Origin: Symbiodinium natans
Taxonomy: Eukaryota; Sar; Dinophyceae; Suessiales; Symbiodiniaceae
DNA: 15,000 nucleotides
NCBI GenBank assembly: GCA_905221605.1
Contig: CAJNDS010002839.1
Coordinates: 1-15,000, forward strand
Direction of reading: 5' to 3'
The notes beneath the pieces were generated by a model. That model ran no database searches and was not told the DNA's origin. It saw only the letters and a list, made by a program, of their open reading frames with translations. Shown here piece after piece: positions 1 through 8,023 of this stretch. Position numbers and translations under genes: made by a program. Numbering within the stretch: position 1 is the first letter of the stretch; each line of letters begins with the position of its first letter.

Positions 1-218
1 TTTTCTCAGAAATCAAGTTCGTTGAGAAATAGAATCTTCCTTATAATCTTTCGAAATGAATTTTGCATTGTTGGCGGGGGTGAATTTCGAAGAGATGATT
101 CAGACTTCCAAATTCGCCGAATGCGGGTTCAAATCGGAATTGATATTCAGATATTGAAAGCTCCGGTTTACGACAGACCCCTTCATGAAAGAATTTTGAG
201 GGGATAAGATCGTCCATT

Positions 219-874
219 TTGATTTTTGAATGGCACGATATACGTTTCAAGCGTTGCTTTGAAAATATCTCGGGAGGGGTGGTTCCTTCAGTTATGTGGC
301 AACAAGCTTATTTGCCAGCTTCATCTGGCGGCTTGGGCTTGATGACCGATGCCCTTGAAGTGAATGGAGGTACTTATCATAACTCTGAATTGGCCTTCTT
401 GGCTATATGTCGTACTACTCGATCGGCCGTCGATGCTTTGCTTCGCTCGGAGAGGGTTTTCAAGTGCCGCAGGGATATGAAATTGCTTGCGATGAATTGA
501 TACCTCTCCTCTCCTTCCCAATCATGTTGTGGCTCTCCAGGAGTGTAGCGAGCCGACAATTCAGAAGGATCTCGCTTTTCGAGGCGGTTCGATGACATCT
601 TGTATCTCAAGTTTGTTTGGGCGGTACAGCGCGGATACAATCTTATTCGGGATCGTGGTCTGCCGCTTGGGTCCGCGCTGTCCGCGCTCAATCCAGTGTG
701 ACTTTTGATACTAGTCTCTCCGATATTGCGTTCGTTAATGTAGTTTCTATGCGACTTGGATTGTCTGTATTCTCGACCGAACAAACGTTTGCTCGTGGTT
801 GTGCGGTTACCCAACTCGGCGCAGCCAAGTTGTCTCAGTATGGAGAACGCAAACATACAACAAGCTGTCGATAG
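219..874 (+). pseudogene. Decayed LINE-type reverse transcriptase, C-terminal part
   Basis: This looks like the end of a non-LTR retrotransposon reverse transcriptase, the enzyme that copies element RNA into DNA. Frame 219-500 reads WQQAYLP...SGGLGL (Trp at 297-299, GGLGL at 327-341), the thumb-region pattern 'W-x-QA-x-LP...GGLGL' found in many LINE polymerases. It follows an FE-x-I-x-G segment, also usual there. The similarity resumes in another frame at 617-874 with a W-V-R-A-V segment and then F-V-N-V-V-S-M-R-L-G-L, matching the 'WL-x-A-x-P ... F-x-x-A-x-x-x-RLGL' block downstream of the polymerase. Between the two lie a frameshift near 450 and an in-frame TGA near 594-596, so the copy is dead. 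The YxDD catalytic core is not in the window and would lie upstream. The Cys/His-rich tail that normally follows is only faintly suggested up to ~1110. The family assignment is from motif memory, not a search. Confidence 0.6.
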
Positions 875-1114
875 GCGTGCGGCGCAACAGGCAGTATGTG
901 AACTAGCGATCTTTGAGAGATCAGGCAGCTCGCAAGGGGACGCAATTGAAGTTTGTGAAACTCGCCGGGGTGGCGTCAGTTCCGAGTCTTGGCACTGGCT
1001 GCGAGGTCGCAGCTCAATTGAGTTGCAGTGCCGCTTCCATGCAGCTTGTGCCTCGCGGCGGCAGGCGGCTGACCCGGATCAGACGCTGATGGCCGAAAGA
1101 TGGAGCTTGACGCT

Positions 1115-1866
1115 GTTGCATGTTTCGTTGGTTCCTTTCATCCTTCTCGGCCTTATTCGGGGTGGCGGCGGGTCTGCGCACGTCGCCTGATTTCCTGGAA
1201 GGGTTATCTTGTTTCTTGCCTGCCTTGTACGCGTTTCTTGCTTTAGGAAATCTGCTCCTTGTGTCGTGGCTGGATTCGGGTTTGACTCCATCCTTGATCG
1301 TTTCAAGGGTGGGGCAGAATCCTAAGGCCGATGTTCTTTCATATCTACGTAGGGCTTGGTTCACCTCAAGGGCAGCATGCCCAATGACGTATGTCCTTTC
1401 AATCGCACTTTTGGGAGCCGAAGTCTCTCGTGCCCATGATGTGTAGTGATCTCATTTTTGAGGAGGAGTGCAGCAAATCTATCGGTCTGCTACGCAAGTT
1501 TCTCGTGATGTGCAGAAGCATCGCCACTTTTGGATTTTGAATCATCCTCCTGCAACACGGACTACTCGTTTTCTTTTCAAGATCATACATGCATACATGT
1601 GCAAATGGTCTGTTTCTCCTAATTTATCCAAACATACAAAGGCTGAAATCCACCTTCAGGCCCCAGTGCTCTAAATATCTGCCAACACACTTCCAAAAGC
1701 GAGCTAAGTACACAACTGCTGGGAGCTGACTGTGCCGTTTGTGCAACCTGTTGGCCACCGCGTCAGAATTTGCGCCCGTCGATCTTGTTCCTCAGTCTTC
1801 CCCATGAGCCGCACTCGGAATACCAGAAAACATCTTCACACGACACAGCTGACAGCTCTAAGCTCG
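1115..1866. other. No supportable gene
   Basis: Only short frames are present. The 108-codon plus frame at 1120-1446 has no recognisable motif and could be the rotted remainder of the upstream retroelement. A small tandem repeat of the 8-mer CATACATG sits at 1584-1599. Nothing else stands out. Confidence 0.5.
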
Positions 1867-2124
1867 CTATGGAGGCTTAGCTTCGGATTGTAGTCCTTCA
1901 CCTTGGCTGGCCAGCATGTTAGTTCTCGACTCGCGCCCAAGACATGCCCCGGAAGCAATGCAATGCCAACAAGTAGCAAGGGGAGCGTTATTCTGCCTCA
2001 AGCCTCCGCATCGGAAGCATTTCTCGTTGCGCGGGAAATTTCTTTCCCCACACCTCAAAGCAAAGCACCTACCGGCTGCTTTCGACACATCGCCCTGGCT
2101 TCTGAGAACTTGGCGGCTCCCCAT
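1867..2124 (-). CDS. Frame with a RanBP2-type zinc-finger motif, possible exon
   Basis: This 85-codon minus frame contains the spacing C-x4-C-x3-N-x6-C-x2-C at 2067-2008 (Cys20, Cys25, Asn29, Cys36, Cys39). The core reads CGERNFPRNEKCFRCG. That fits the RanBP2 zinc finger, a small fold binding RNA or ubiquitin, including the usual NF, the basic residue after it and KCF-x-CG. The Trp expected two residues before the first Cys is missing, so the start of the domain may come from another exon or be lost. A second Cys cluster (C-x2-C-x5-C) follows. The frame overlaps the last candidate exon of the gene at 2073-3279 in a different phase. Either the two are alternatives, or a frameshift separates parts of one gene. 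The motif itself is clear; whether it is expressed is not. Confidence 0.4.
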   Translation of the reverse strand: MGSRQVLRSQGDVSKAAGRCFALRCGERNFPRNEKCFRCGGLRQNNAPLATCWHCIASGACLGRESRTNMLASQGEGLQSEAKPP

Positions 2125-3279
2125 TTGCTTTCGATCTCAGGCAGATCCAGTCTTTGCTTGTGTCTTCGCCCTCCTAACAAATTCTGACAAACAATTCCTT
2201 CCCAGCCATCTGACGGATGTGATGGTGAGTGTGTGTTTACTTACCGATTGGCATTGGCACAGCTTCGGCTTCTTGTCACTGCACGATGTCCTTGTACTTT
2301 TGCTTTCGTCCATCTTTGTACACCTCGCGACGCAATGGGTGGTGCGTGATGCAGTAGGCGAAGGCTTCGTACAACGTAGGCTGGGCCACTAAGAGAATGG
2401 AGTCGCGGTTGGAGAAGCTATGCAGCACAGACCAAGCATCCCAAGCATGCATTTATTGTCGAGACGTTGGTGAATTGTGGGGATCCCATCGTCAGCTCTG
2501 TCAGCTCTAGAAGAATTGAACAAAAGCAGTTCATCCAAATAACGATGCGAACACCTCCCATCCCTGAATCCCTGAAGGCAACGCTATGCGTAACATAGGT
2601 AACTACCCCCTGCAACTTGTGCAGTAGTTAAAGCTTTGTTTGCTTGCCTCCTCGTCGTCTTTCCGCTCGATGAAGGAGAAGGCACCGCAAGTAAGGCCTA
2701 GAGCCTTCAGAGTTGTGGGCTTTTGGGCATCGCAGGGAGCATTTGCAACATCGACGAAGTCGAGGGCCGTGCTCGTTGGATTCTGGAATCTGGATTTCGG
2801 GGATCCAGCTCCTTGTCATGGTTAAACTATCGTCAAAAGAACGTCCCTCTTTTGGAGCTAAGCCAAGGCCTTGCCAGAAGTCGAGAAGTCCATGTCCATG
2901 ACCTCGGTCGGTTGGCAGCACTAGCCTGCACACTATCATGCAGCTGCGACCAAGATCAAACGATATCAAATGTGAACGCAACGCAGCCAGCCAGGCAACG
3001 AATGGGAGACTGCTAGAGTCTGAGGAATCACTGCTTGAATCACTCCTGAGCAGGCAGCCACAAAGAGGCACTCCTCGCAGCTCAACGCAGAACACAAGTG
3101 AGCCAAAATTGACAGCCTCAGGCATATTCAGACATACTAGACATCGTGACATTTACCAAGCCAAGATGCTTATTGCTCTTGCCCTCCTTCTTCTTGTGAA
3201 CCATCTTCTGCAACTTCTTCCTGAGGATGTATGTCTCCAGAACATTCCAGAACGGCCGGGCACACACCTTTACCGTTTT
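2073..3279 (-). CDS. Candidate four-exon gene of unknown function, with an in-frame TGA
   Basis: Four coding-like segments join with matching phases. Exon 1, 3279-3157, follows CTAG and ends before GTAAAT; it has 41 codons, Lys-rich at the end (KKLQKMVHKKKEGK). Exon 2, 2782-2607, follows TTCCAG and ends before GTAGTT; it contains FVDVANAPCD and FIERKDDEEASK. Exon 3, 2417-2245, follows CATAG and ends before a perfect GTAAGT; it contains LYEAFAYCITHHPLRREVYK. Exon 4, 2173-2073, follows TTAG and ends before GTAGGT. Junction phases are 0, 2 and 1, and each completes a sensible codon. The introns would be 374, 189 and 71 bases. Exon 3 has a TGA at 2278-2276, after which the frame stays open to the donor; CGA to TGA would explain it, making this a possible pseudogene. 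Alternatively the TGA is the true end of the protein. I recognise no family. Further exons would lie upstream and downstream. A competing 174-codon frame (2628-3152) covers part of the same strand. Confidence 0.35.
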
Positions 3280-3695
3280 CTAGGCACTTCAACTCTCTCC
3301 TTGCCCTCTGCGCCATGCTCTGCAGAACATATCTAAAAGCATAGCCTTAGCGACATGAAATTGGATCATTTCGGGCATGAGCTCGCATGGGGGGCTCCGT
3401 ACACTGGCATACTCCCAACTACTCCACCTCACATTCTTTTGGCTCAAAGCGAGCAAAGAGGCTCAGGCACGCCTCACGCGATGTCGCTCGTCCAACGCTG
3501 CTGGCGGGACTCTGTAAGCTAGGCGTCTTAGAAAAGGGAGGACGATTGCAAGCTCGGAGCCAGAATTCCTTTCGCAAGAAGCGCCCTGAACCTCAATGCC
3601 CGAATGGCCTGTAGAATCAGTTCATCTCAAGCCAAACGAAGTCTGATGTCAAGGATCTGCTTTTCACCTTCTCTCACCTCTATGGCCAGCCGACT

Positions 3696-4064
3696 TTAGT
3701 TGAGGCGAGATTTAACAACCCTGCAGTACACCGGTAGGCATGTATGGCAAGAGTTTTGGACCATCCACAAGTGAATTCTAGCACACTTCAGCCCGAGGTT
3801 CAACTTCTTTGCGGCTTTCTTGGCCTTCTTCGCCTCTTGGCAGTCAAGATACCGCTGGCATGTCTTGGTCCCATGGCCTGTACTCTCTCGACTCCGTTCA
3901 TAGGTGTTCACAGGAAGAGGCATTTGACGCCTGGGTTTATGGAGGCTCAGGAGATGCGCCCATCCAACTGCAAGCAGTCCACGCAAGTGTAGCAACATCC
4001 TCAGCATACAACGACTGCAGTACTTAGGCATCACGTTAGGAGTCTTCAAACATGCTGGCAACAA
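3696..4064 (-). CDS. Possible Lys/Ala-rich exon, unknown function
   Basis: This 122-codon minus frame contains a Lys/Ala-rich stretch, CQEAKKAKKAAKKLNLGLK, near 3845-3785, with GC-ending Lys and Ala codons as expected for real coding DNA. A TACAG acceptor precedes that stretch. The rest of the frame shows nothing recognisable, so the real exon is probably shorter than the open frame. It lies 5' of the four-exon candidate on the same strand and could belong to that gene; no phase-consistent junction could be fixed. Confidence 0.22.
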   Translation of the reverse strand: MLPACLKTPNVMPKYCSRCMLRMLLHLRGLLAVGWAHLLSLHKPRRQMPLPVNTYERSRESTGHGTKTCQRYLDCQEAKKAKKAAKKLNLGLKCARIHLWMVQNSCHTCLPVYCRVVKSRLN

Positions 4065-4089
4065 GAGGCCTCTTTCTTTGCCTTCTTCT

Positions 4090-4404
4090 TCATCTTCCTT
4101 TGTTCATTGACGTTTGTCTAACAGAAACAATCCACAGCTGGGGGTTTGCTAAGGTGAGCCAAGCTTCTTTAAAGCCTTGGCTTCCTTCTTGCCATGTCCA
4201 TCCTGCAAGAACAAGCGCATCTGCCGACCGATGCGTTGCTGCAGGAGATTGAAAAGCCTTCTTCTCAGCATCAGCACTTAGGTCTTGCAGCTGAGGAGAT
4301 CTTCCTGCGGAGATTTGGAAGCACAAATCTCCAGTAAGTTCCCGCCGCGACTGCGTGTTGCGAGACTCTGGTGCTTCGCTCTGGCAGCCCCGACATCTCC
4401 CCAT
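4090..4404 (-). CDS. Possible exon, unknown function; two competing frames
   Basis: The 104-codon frame here has ordinary composition and no recognised motif. A second frame on the same strand, 4277-4152 (42 codons), is strongly basic: it includes LRRRLFNLLQQRIGRQMRLF and then a Lys/Ala stretch. It resembles the Lys/Ala-rich stretch at ~3845-3785 and the Lys-rich end of the exon at 3279-3157 in style. I cannot decide which frame is used. The same orientation as the neighbouring candidates suggests one minus-strand gene over 2-5.6 kb, which is an inference. Confidence 0.2.
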   Translation of the reverse strand: MGRCRGCQSEAPESRNTQSRRELTGDLCFQISAGRSPQLQDLSADAEKKAFQSPAATHRSADALVLAGWTWQEGSQGFKEAWLTLANPQLWIVSVRQTSMNKGR

Positions 4405-4421
4405 CAGTGTCTAGCAGTCTA

Positions 4422-4580
4422 GCATCTGGGAATGTGTGATGTTGCCAAGCAAAGCGGCCTCGTTTGGAACTCATGTCGCAGAGCGTACTCCGATCTCTTG
4501 CTTCGCTTAATCAAGGCCACCTGTCTTGAAGAGCCGCGGGTGTCACAAGGTGTGACAACCATTGAGTCTCCGGCTTTGCC
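4422..4580 (-). CDS. Possible exon, unknown function
   Basis: A 53-codon frame opens exactly after a TCTGTAG acceptor (AG at 4582-4581) and runs to a TAG at 4421-4419. It has a natural mix of residues, including a basic segment, ALIKRSKRSEYALRHEF. A donor inside it is not obvious; CTTG/GCAAC is a possible GC-type site. No family is recognised. It sits on the same strand as the other candidates at 2-5.6 kb. Confidence 0.25.
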
Positions 4581-4639
4581 CTACAGATGCTTCATTGCTT
4601 TTACGCCCCACCTCCACACATCCTGCTTCTGCACGGCTC

Positions 4640-4980
4640 AGCCATGGACAGTGCGTGGCTGTTCACGGATGAAGGATATGTGCTTTCGTTTCTTCACCAC
4701 TGTGTCTGTTTGATGCCGCCCGTGCGCTTCCGATAAGCCATCACAGAAGAATACGAATTCTGCAGGGTTATTGACAGGTCTTGCAACCACTGTCATACAA
4801 GGCCTTACACAGTAGTGCTACATGCGGCCTTCTTATCTTTAGCCTCAAAGGCGGAACGTCAAGGGAATGCACCATGTGACAGAACCAAAGAGCCTTCAAT
4901 CTCTCTTTAGCCTCTACATTACCACTGCTCACAGGGTCTTCGGCCTTGCACTCTTTTCGCCGTGGCTGTAGATGTCAGCG
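4640..4980. other. No supportable gene
   Basis: Only short frames occur in any phase, with no motif, repeat or RNA-like fold seen. Confidence 0.4.
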
Positions 4981-4982
4981 TG

Positions 4983-5474
4983 TCACAACAGGAAACAACA
5001 AGTAGCACCTCGCGTGCTTGGTTGGGCAGAAGGGACCACTTCCAAGCCCTCCATGTTGACCACAGTGAACGCACAAAACAAGGTGCTGGTCCTGTGAAGA
5101 GCTATATTTAGAGCTGGTATACTGTCTTCGCATGATCTTTGCAACAGCAGAAGGGGGCTGCAAGGTGCTCGTCGTCGTTTCATCTTGTACATGCGCCGCT
5201 TGTCCGATAATGGCCAGCGGTGCAGGTGCAAGTGCGCCAATGAAGCCCTCGAAGCTTTAGTTCGGCTGGCGTGACAACGCATTAGTCTTAGGCTGTCGCT
5301 TTCTTCTGTTTTCGATGCGCATGGGAGCAGCTTGTGCAAACCTTGGAATTCTTGCCAACTTGTGTGTTCATATCTCGAGGTCCTCTGATGAGGCAGATAT
5401 GTCTGCGGCTTAGCCACGACCTGAGCCGCTCGACTGGGTTGCTGTTGCCCAGAAATTCTGAACTGGGGTGTCAT
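4983..5474 (-). other. Open frame, coding status unclear
   Basis: A 163-codon minus frame covers this stretch and has no recognised domain. Two alternative frames on the same strand contain Cys pairs: VCTSCSHAHRKQKK near 5340-5295, and LCVHCG followed by FCP and ARC near 5080-5000. These might be pieces of small zinc-binding modules, but the spacing fits no family I can name. A frame of this length is expected by chance roughly once in a window this size. Confidence 0.15.
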
Positions 5475-5507
5475 GCTCAGGCCTGCTTTGCCATTCCTGG
5501 CAAGTCA

Positions 5508-5613
5508 CAGGCGCTCAAGGGCACTTATGACTTTATCATGCAAGCCTATTTTCACTACTGCCGGCGTGCTCTGCACTTTCATGAACTTCCCCAAGACAGG
5601 CGTGGTGGTCGCT
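5508..5613 (-). CDS. Possible exon, unknown function
   Basis: After a CTGTAG acceptor (AG at 5615-5614) a 35-codon frame reads TTTPVLGKFMKVQSTPAVV and then HDKVISALERL, before a TGA at 5507-5505. A donor CCT/GTGACT lies just before that stop. The residue mix is protein-like, but the segment is short and no family is recognised. Confidence 0.22.
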
Positions 5614-5619
5614 CTACAG

Positions 5620-6490
5620 CAGGCAAACAGCAGCTTACGGCTACAGTGTCCTATCCTAATCCAAGATATTCATGGCAATCTGTGAGCGAGTCTGTCTGCG
5701 GCTAGGCTCATACGAAAATCTACAGCGTGGCAGGCTTGCCTTATCCTGGATTGCTGAGCACAAGACCTGCAACCTCTGCCATCTCTGCCATTTCAGGCGT
5801 AGCACGTTCAAGAAGTGCAAAAGGGGCAGGCTAAGGCAAGATAAAGCCATCCTCTCCAAAAGATGAGCTGTACAAGAGGCTGTTTGGGACCGCACGGGGT
5901 CAAGCTGCAGCAAACCCTTCTCGGCATTGGACATTGGATTGCAATTTCTGGTGCTGAAGAAGCTGCCTGACTTGACCCCACTGAGTAGTAGCCTCGACCC
6001 GTCAGCTCCAACTTCACGGTACAACAGTGCTGGCGTACAGATCCCACAACCACGACCATATATAATAACTTCTTATGGAACAAGGGCAAGTCGTGAACGC
6101 ATCGGCAAGTGCCGGCAACGACTTGTATACCCAGCAGAACGACACGCAGACATTGGTACAGTGAAGTCTTCCCTCAGGAAGTGCCCAACCTGGCGGGGTA
6201 TGTCAATGCTTTGCTCCAACATTGTCCGATCGCACAAGACTGCGGAAGTTTGAAGCAGCTCTTAGACTAAGATCGTTGTCACCGGGCTCTCTTATACTGG
6301 TCTGTGTGATGCCATGGCTCGATCAGCCAAGTATTCCTCGTCCCCTCTGTGCTACAAAACCCAACCCCTGGATTGCTGTATATCAATATGTGAAACAATA
6401 TGACAGTTCATCTGCCATGGTGCGGTCGTGTTCTTTAGTTGATGATCGACGGTTTCTGAACAGTGGGCAACTTTCCGGACAACATGCCAT
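5620..6490. other. Intergenic or intronic stretch with small open frames only
   Basis: Plus frames at 5927-6253 (108 codons) and 6222-6521 (99 codons) and a minus frame at 5656-6024 (122 codons) are open. None has a recognised motif or flanking splice signals that favour it. The plus frame at 6222-6521 runs into the candidate plus-strand exon at 6501 and could be part of that gene. A switch from minus-strand to plus-strand candidates falls somewhere here. Confidence 0.3.
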
Positions 6491-6500
6491 GAAAATACAG

Positions 6501-6681
6501 AAGGCCTCGAAGGGGCTTTGAATACTGTACCAGTCCCAAACGCCCATTTCTAATTCTCGGTTTATCTCGAAAGGATCTTAGTCATGTACTTCGTCGAATC
6601 AGCAGAGGAAGGGACTGCAGCTATGGACTTGAAAGCAAGACGAGGGCAGCGGACGGAGTAGAAATAGCCGACCAGCCGGCA
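6501..6681 (+). CDS. Possible exon of a plus-strand gene, unknown function
   Basis: An AATACAG acceptor (CAG at 6498-6500) is followed by a 60-codon frame with protein-like composition, including RPFLILGLSRKDLSHVLRRI, up to a TGA at 6682-6684. No family is recognised, and no GT donor gives the phase needed by the next exon at 6816. The assignment to the same gene is by position only. Confidence 0.25.
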
Positions 6682-6815
6682 TGATGGCAGAAGCTAAGCA
6701 TCTTAACCCCCCGCAAGGTGTGCACGCACCTATGAACGCTGGGCGAAATGGCCATCGGAGAGGAATAGCCTGGCCGGTGCATTGGTGCTGCCTCTTGGGC
6801 GGAACTCTGCATCAG

Positions 6816-7048
6816 GCACTGCAATGCAACACAACAAGCTACGCAGCACGCAGTGCACGAGCTCGATCAGTTCATGACCGTACTCATGTCAAGACTCGCG
6901 GGAAATAATCGGAAACCAAGCAGCAAAGTAGATCCAGAAACGAAGCGCTTGCATATTCAGAACCTCTGCCAAGCTCCCATGTACAAAGATGCTACTGCTA
7001 ACTGGCCCGTAGCGGCATCTTCATCACATGCAGACTCAGTACTGGAAG
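6816..7048 (+). CDS. Probable internal exon of a plus-strand gene, unknown function
   Basis: A CATCAG acceptor (CAG at 6813-6815) starts a 77-codon open segment ending at a near-perfect donor, GAAG/GTAAGG (intron from 7049). The translation is convincingly protein-like: VHELDQFMTVLMSRLAGNNR, then KVDPETKRLHIQNLCQ and YKDATANWPVA. The exon leaves phase 1. The next long frame (7093-7364) would accept that phase, but only through a 44-base intron, which is unusually short, so the true next exon may lie elsewhere. I recognise no domain. This is the best single exon on the plus strand. Confidence 0.4.
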
Positions 7049-7092
7049 GTAAGGAGCCTTGCACGTCTCTGGGACTTCAAACGATCGTCAAG

Positions 7093-7364
7093 TCTTTTGC
7101 TCCGAGACCACGTGGGTCCTCACTGAGCCGGGCTTGCCACATGTGAACACTCAGCTGGCCTTGTGCCACCTGATGTTGGCCTCCGTACAACACCAACACT
7201 CAAGCAGCCAAGTCCTCGTAGACTGTGAATCTCACTTTGACACCAGCTGCCTGAGCAGAAGCTCAAAGACTATGTTGCTACGTCACGGAGTGAAGCTCAA
7301 AGGGCCCTGCCAATCCATCCTCTGGAGCATCGGATTTTCCCACCTTAATCACAAAAAAAGCTAA
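7093..7364 (+). CDS. Possible 3' exon of the plus-strand gene
   Basis: The frame is open for 90 codons after TCAAG (AG at 7091-7092), while both other plus frames here are broken by stops. It includes SETTWVLTEPGLPHVNTQLA and ends LNHKKS at a TAA. If joined to the exon ending at 7048, the split codon becomes GTC (Val). The 44-base intron this needs is the weak point. The frame stops at the edge of the AT-rich stretch before the GC-rich island. No family is recognised. Confidence 0.25.
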
Positions 7365-7550
7365 AAACACAAGTATAATCATGCACCTAAATATGCATAG
7401 ATTTAGACGAGTATGTTAATCGTGGTCAATCCGTGGGCTCAGTCATGTGACTGGCATCACGATGGCTCGAGAACAGCATTTTGCAGTCAAAGCACAAATA
7501 TCTTGCCCTCGCGACGAGATGCAGCTTTGTGGTCAATATCCACATCTGCC
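7340..7550. other. AT-rich boundary before the GC-rich island
   Basis: AT-rich sequence with an A7 run and the palindrome ATATGCATA separates the plus-strand candidate exons from the GC-rich block. No terminal repeat or target-site duplication could be recognised. Confidence 0.4.
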
Positions 7551-8019
7551 TTGATCCATCCGTGCGAGTCCTGGCCGGGTTCGCCAGCCCCCACGCTGTC
7601 CGCTCGCCCCAGTGATGCAAGGGGACGCCGAGGTCAGCGGGTACATCGATATACGTCACACTCTGTCTGTCTCTCTCGCTCGCTCTCTCTCTCTCTCCTG
7701 CACGCATGCCCCCCCCCCCCCCCCCCCCCGGAAGAGGAGAGCCGCCCCCAGGGGCGCGCGACGTCCGAGGGTCAGTAGGTGGGATTGACCGCGTGTTGCA
7801 GTCTCGGGTGATATTGGGGGTTCGAATGCATTCCACCCAGATAGCGCCTCCCCAACTCTCTTCTTCTTCTTCTTCTCCACGCTCAAGAGGGTCCCCCCAA
7901 TGGAGGTCCCCCGGCCACGACGGCCCAGCGGTTCTGGTCCAAGGCCCCCAGGCTTGCGTTTGAAGCTTAGGGGGTGTTTGGGGGTGGTCATCTTTACCGG
8001 CCCCCTGAGCAAACTCCAT
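7426..8019 (-). CDS. Doubtful downstream ORF after the large disordered ORF
   Basis: A 197-codon frame starts with an ATG (8019-8017) four bases after the TGA of the 926-codon ORF, in a different phase (TGA-gctg-ATG). It runs through a Glu stretch (from a TTC repeat on the plus strand), a Gly run (from the C21 tract) and an Arg/Glu repeat (from the CT tract). Much of it is therefore translated simple repeat. No reverse transcriptase, protease or other domain is visible. It could be a small second ORF reached by stop-restart, but more likely it is the 3' untranslated part of the large gene. Confidence 0.15.
   Translation of the reverse strand: MEFAQGAGKDDHPQTPPKLQTQAWGPWTRTAGPSWPGDLHWGDPLERGEEEEEESWGGAIWVECIRTPNITRDCNTRSIPPTDPRTSRAPGGGSPLPGGGGGGGMRAGERERASERDRQSVTYIDVPADLGVPLHHWGERTAWGLANPARTRTDGSRQMWILTTKLHLVARARYLCFDCKMLFSSHRDASHMTEPTD
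7661..7698. repeat. CT-rich microsatellite
   Basis: TCTG then CT/CGCT repeats run along the plus strand; on the minus strand this is a GA tract 3' of the 926-codon ORF. Confidence 0.9.
7709..7729. repeat. C homopolymer of 21 bases
   Basis: Twenty-one consecutive C on the plus strand (G on the minus strand), ten bases after the CT tract. The exact length may be affected by sequencing error. Confidence 0.85.
7860..7876. repeat. TTC microsatellite
   Basis: A short run of TTC units on the plus strand, reading as GAA on the minus strand. Confidence 0.85.
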
Positions 8020-8023
8020 CAGC

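Noticed and set aside
124-136. B-box-like GGTTCAAATC near the left edge
   Set aside because: No T stem and no A box in a foldable context; a chance match.
1916-2392. 158-codon plus-strand ORF
   Set aside because: It lies opposite the zinc-finger frame and the GTAAGT-bounded exon, which have better coding and splice evidence; no motif of its own.
2628-3152. 174-codon minus frame with a Ser/Asp run
   Set aside because: About this length is expected by chance in a 15 kb window. It competes with exon 2 of the phase-consistent model and has no recognised domain; kept only as an alternative.
3387-3614. 75-codon plus frame containing the spliced-leader-like 11-mer
   Set aside because: Basic composition but no splice or start context and no motif; too short to claim.
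7771-7840. tRNA-like B box (GGTTCGAATGC) with a loose A-box-like stretch 50 bases upstream
   Set aside because: No T-arm pairing around TTCGAAT and no acceptor stem or cloverleaf; a tRNA-derived SINE head remains possible but unsupported.
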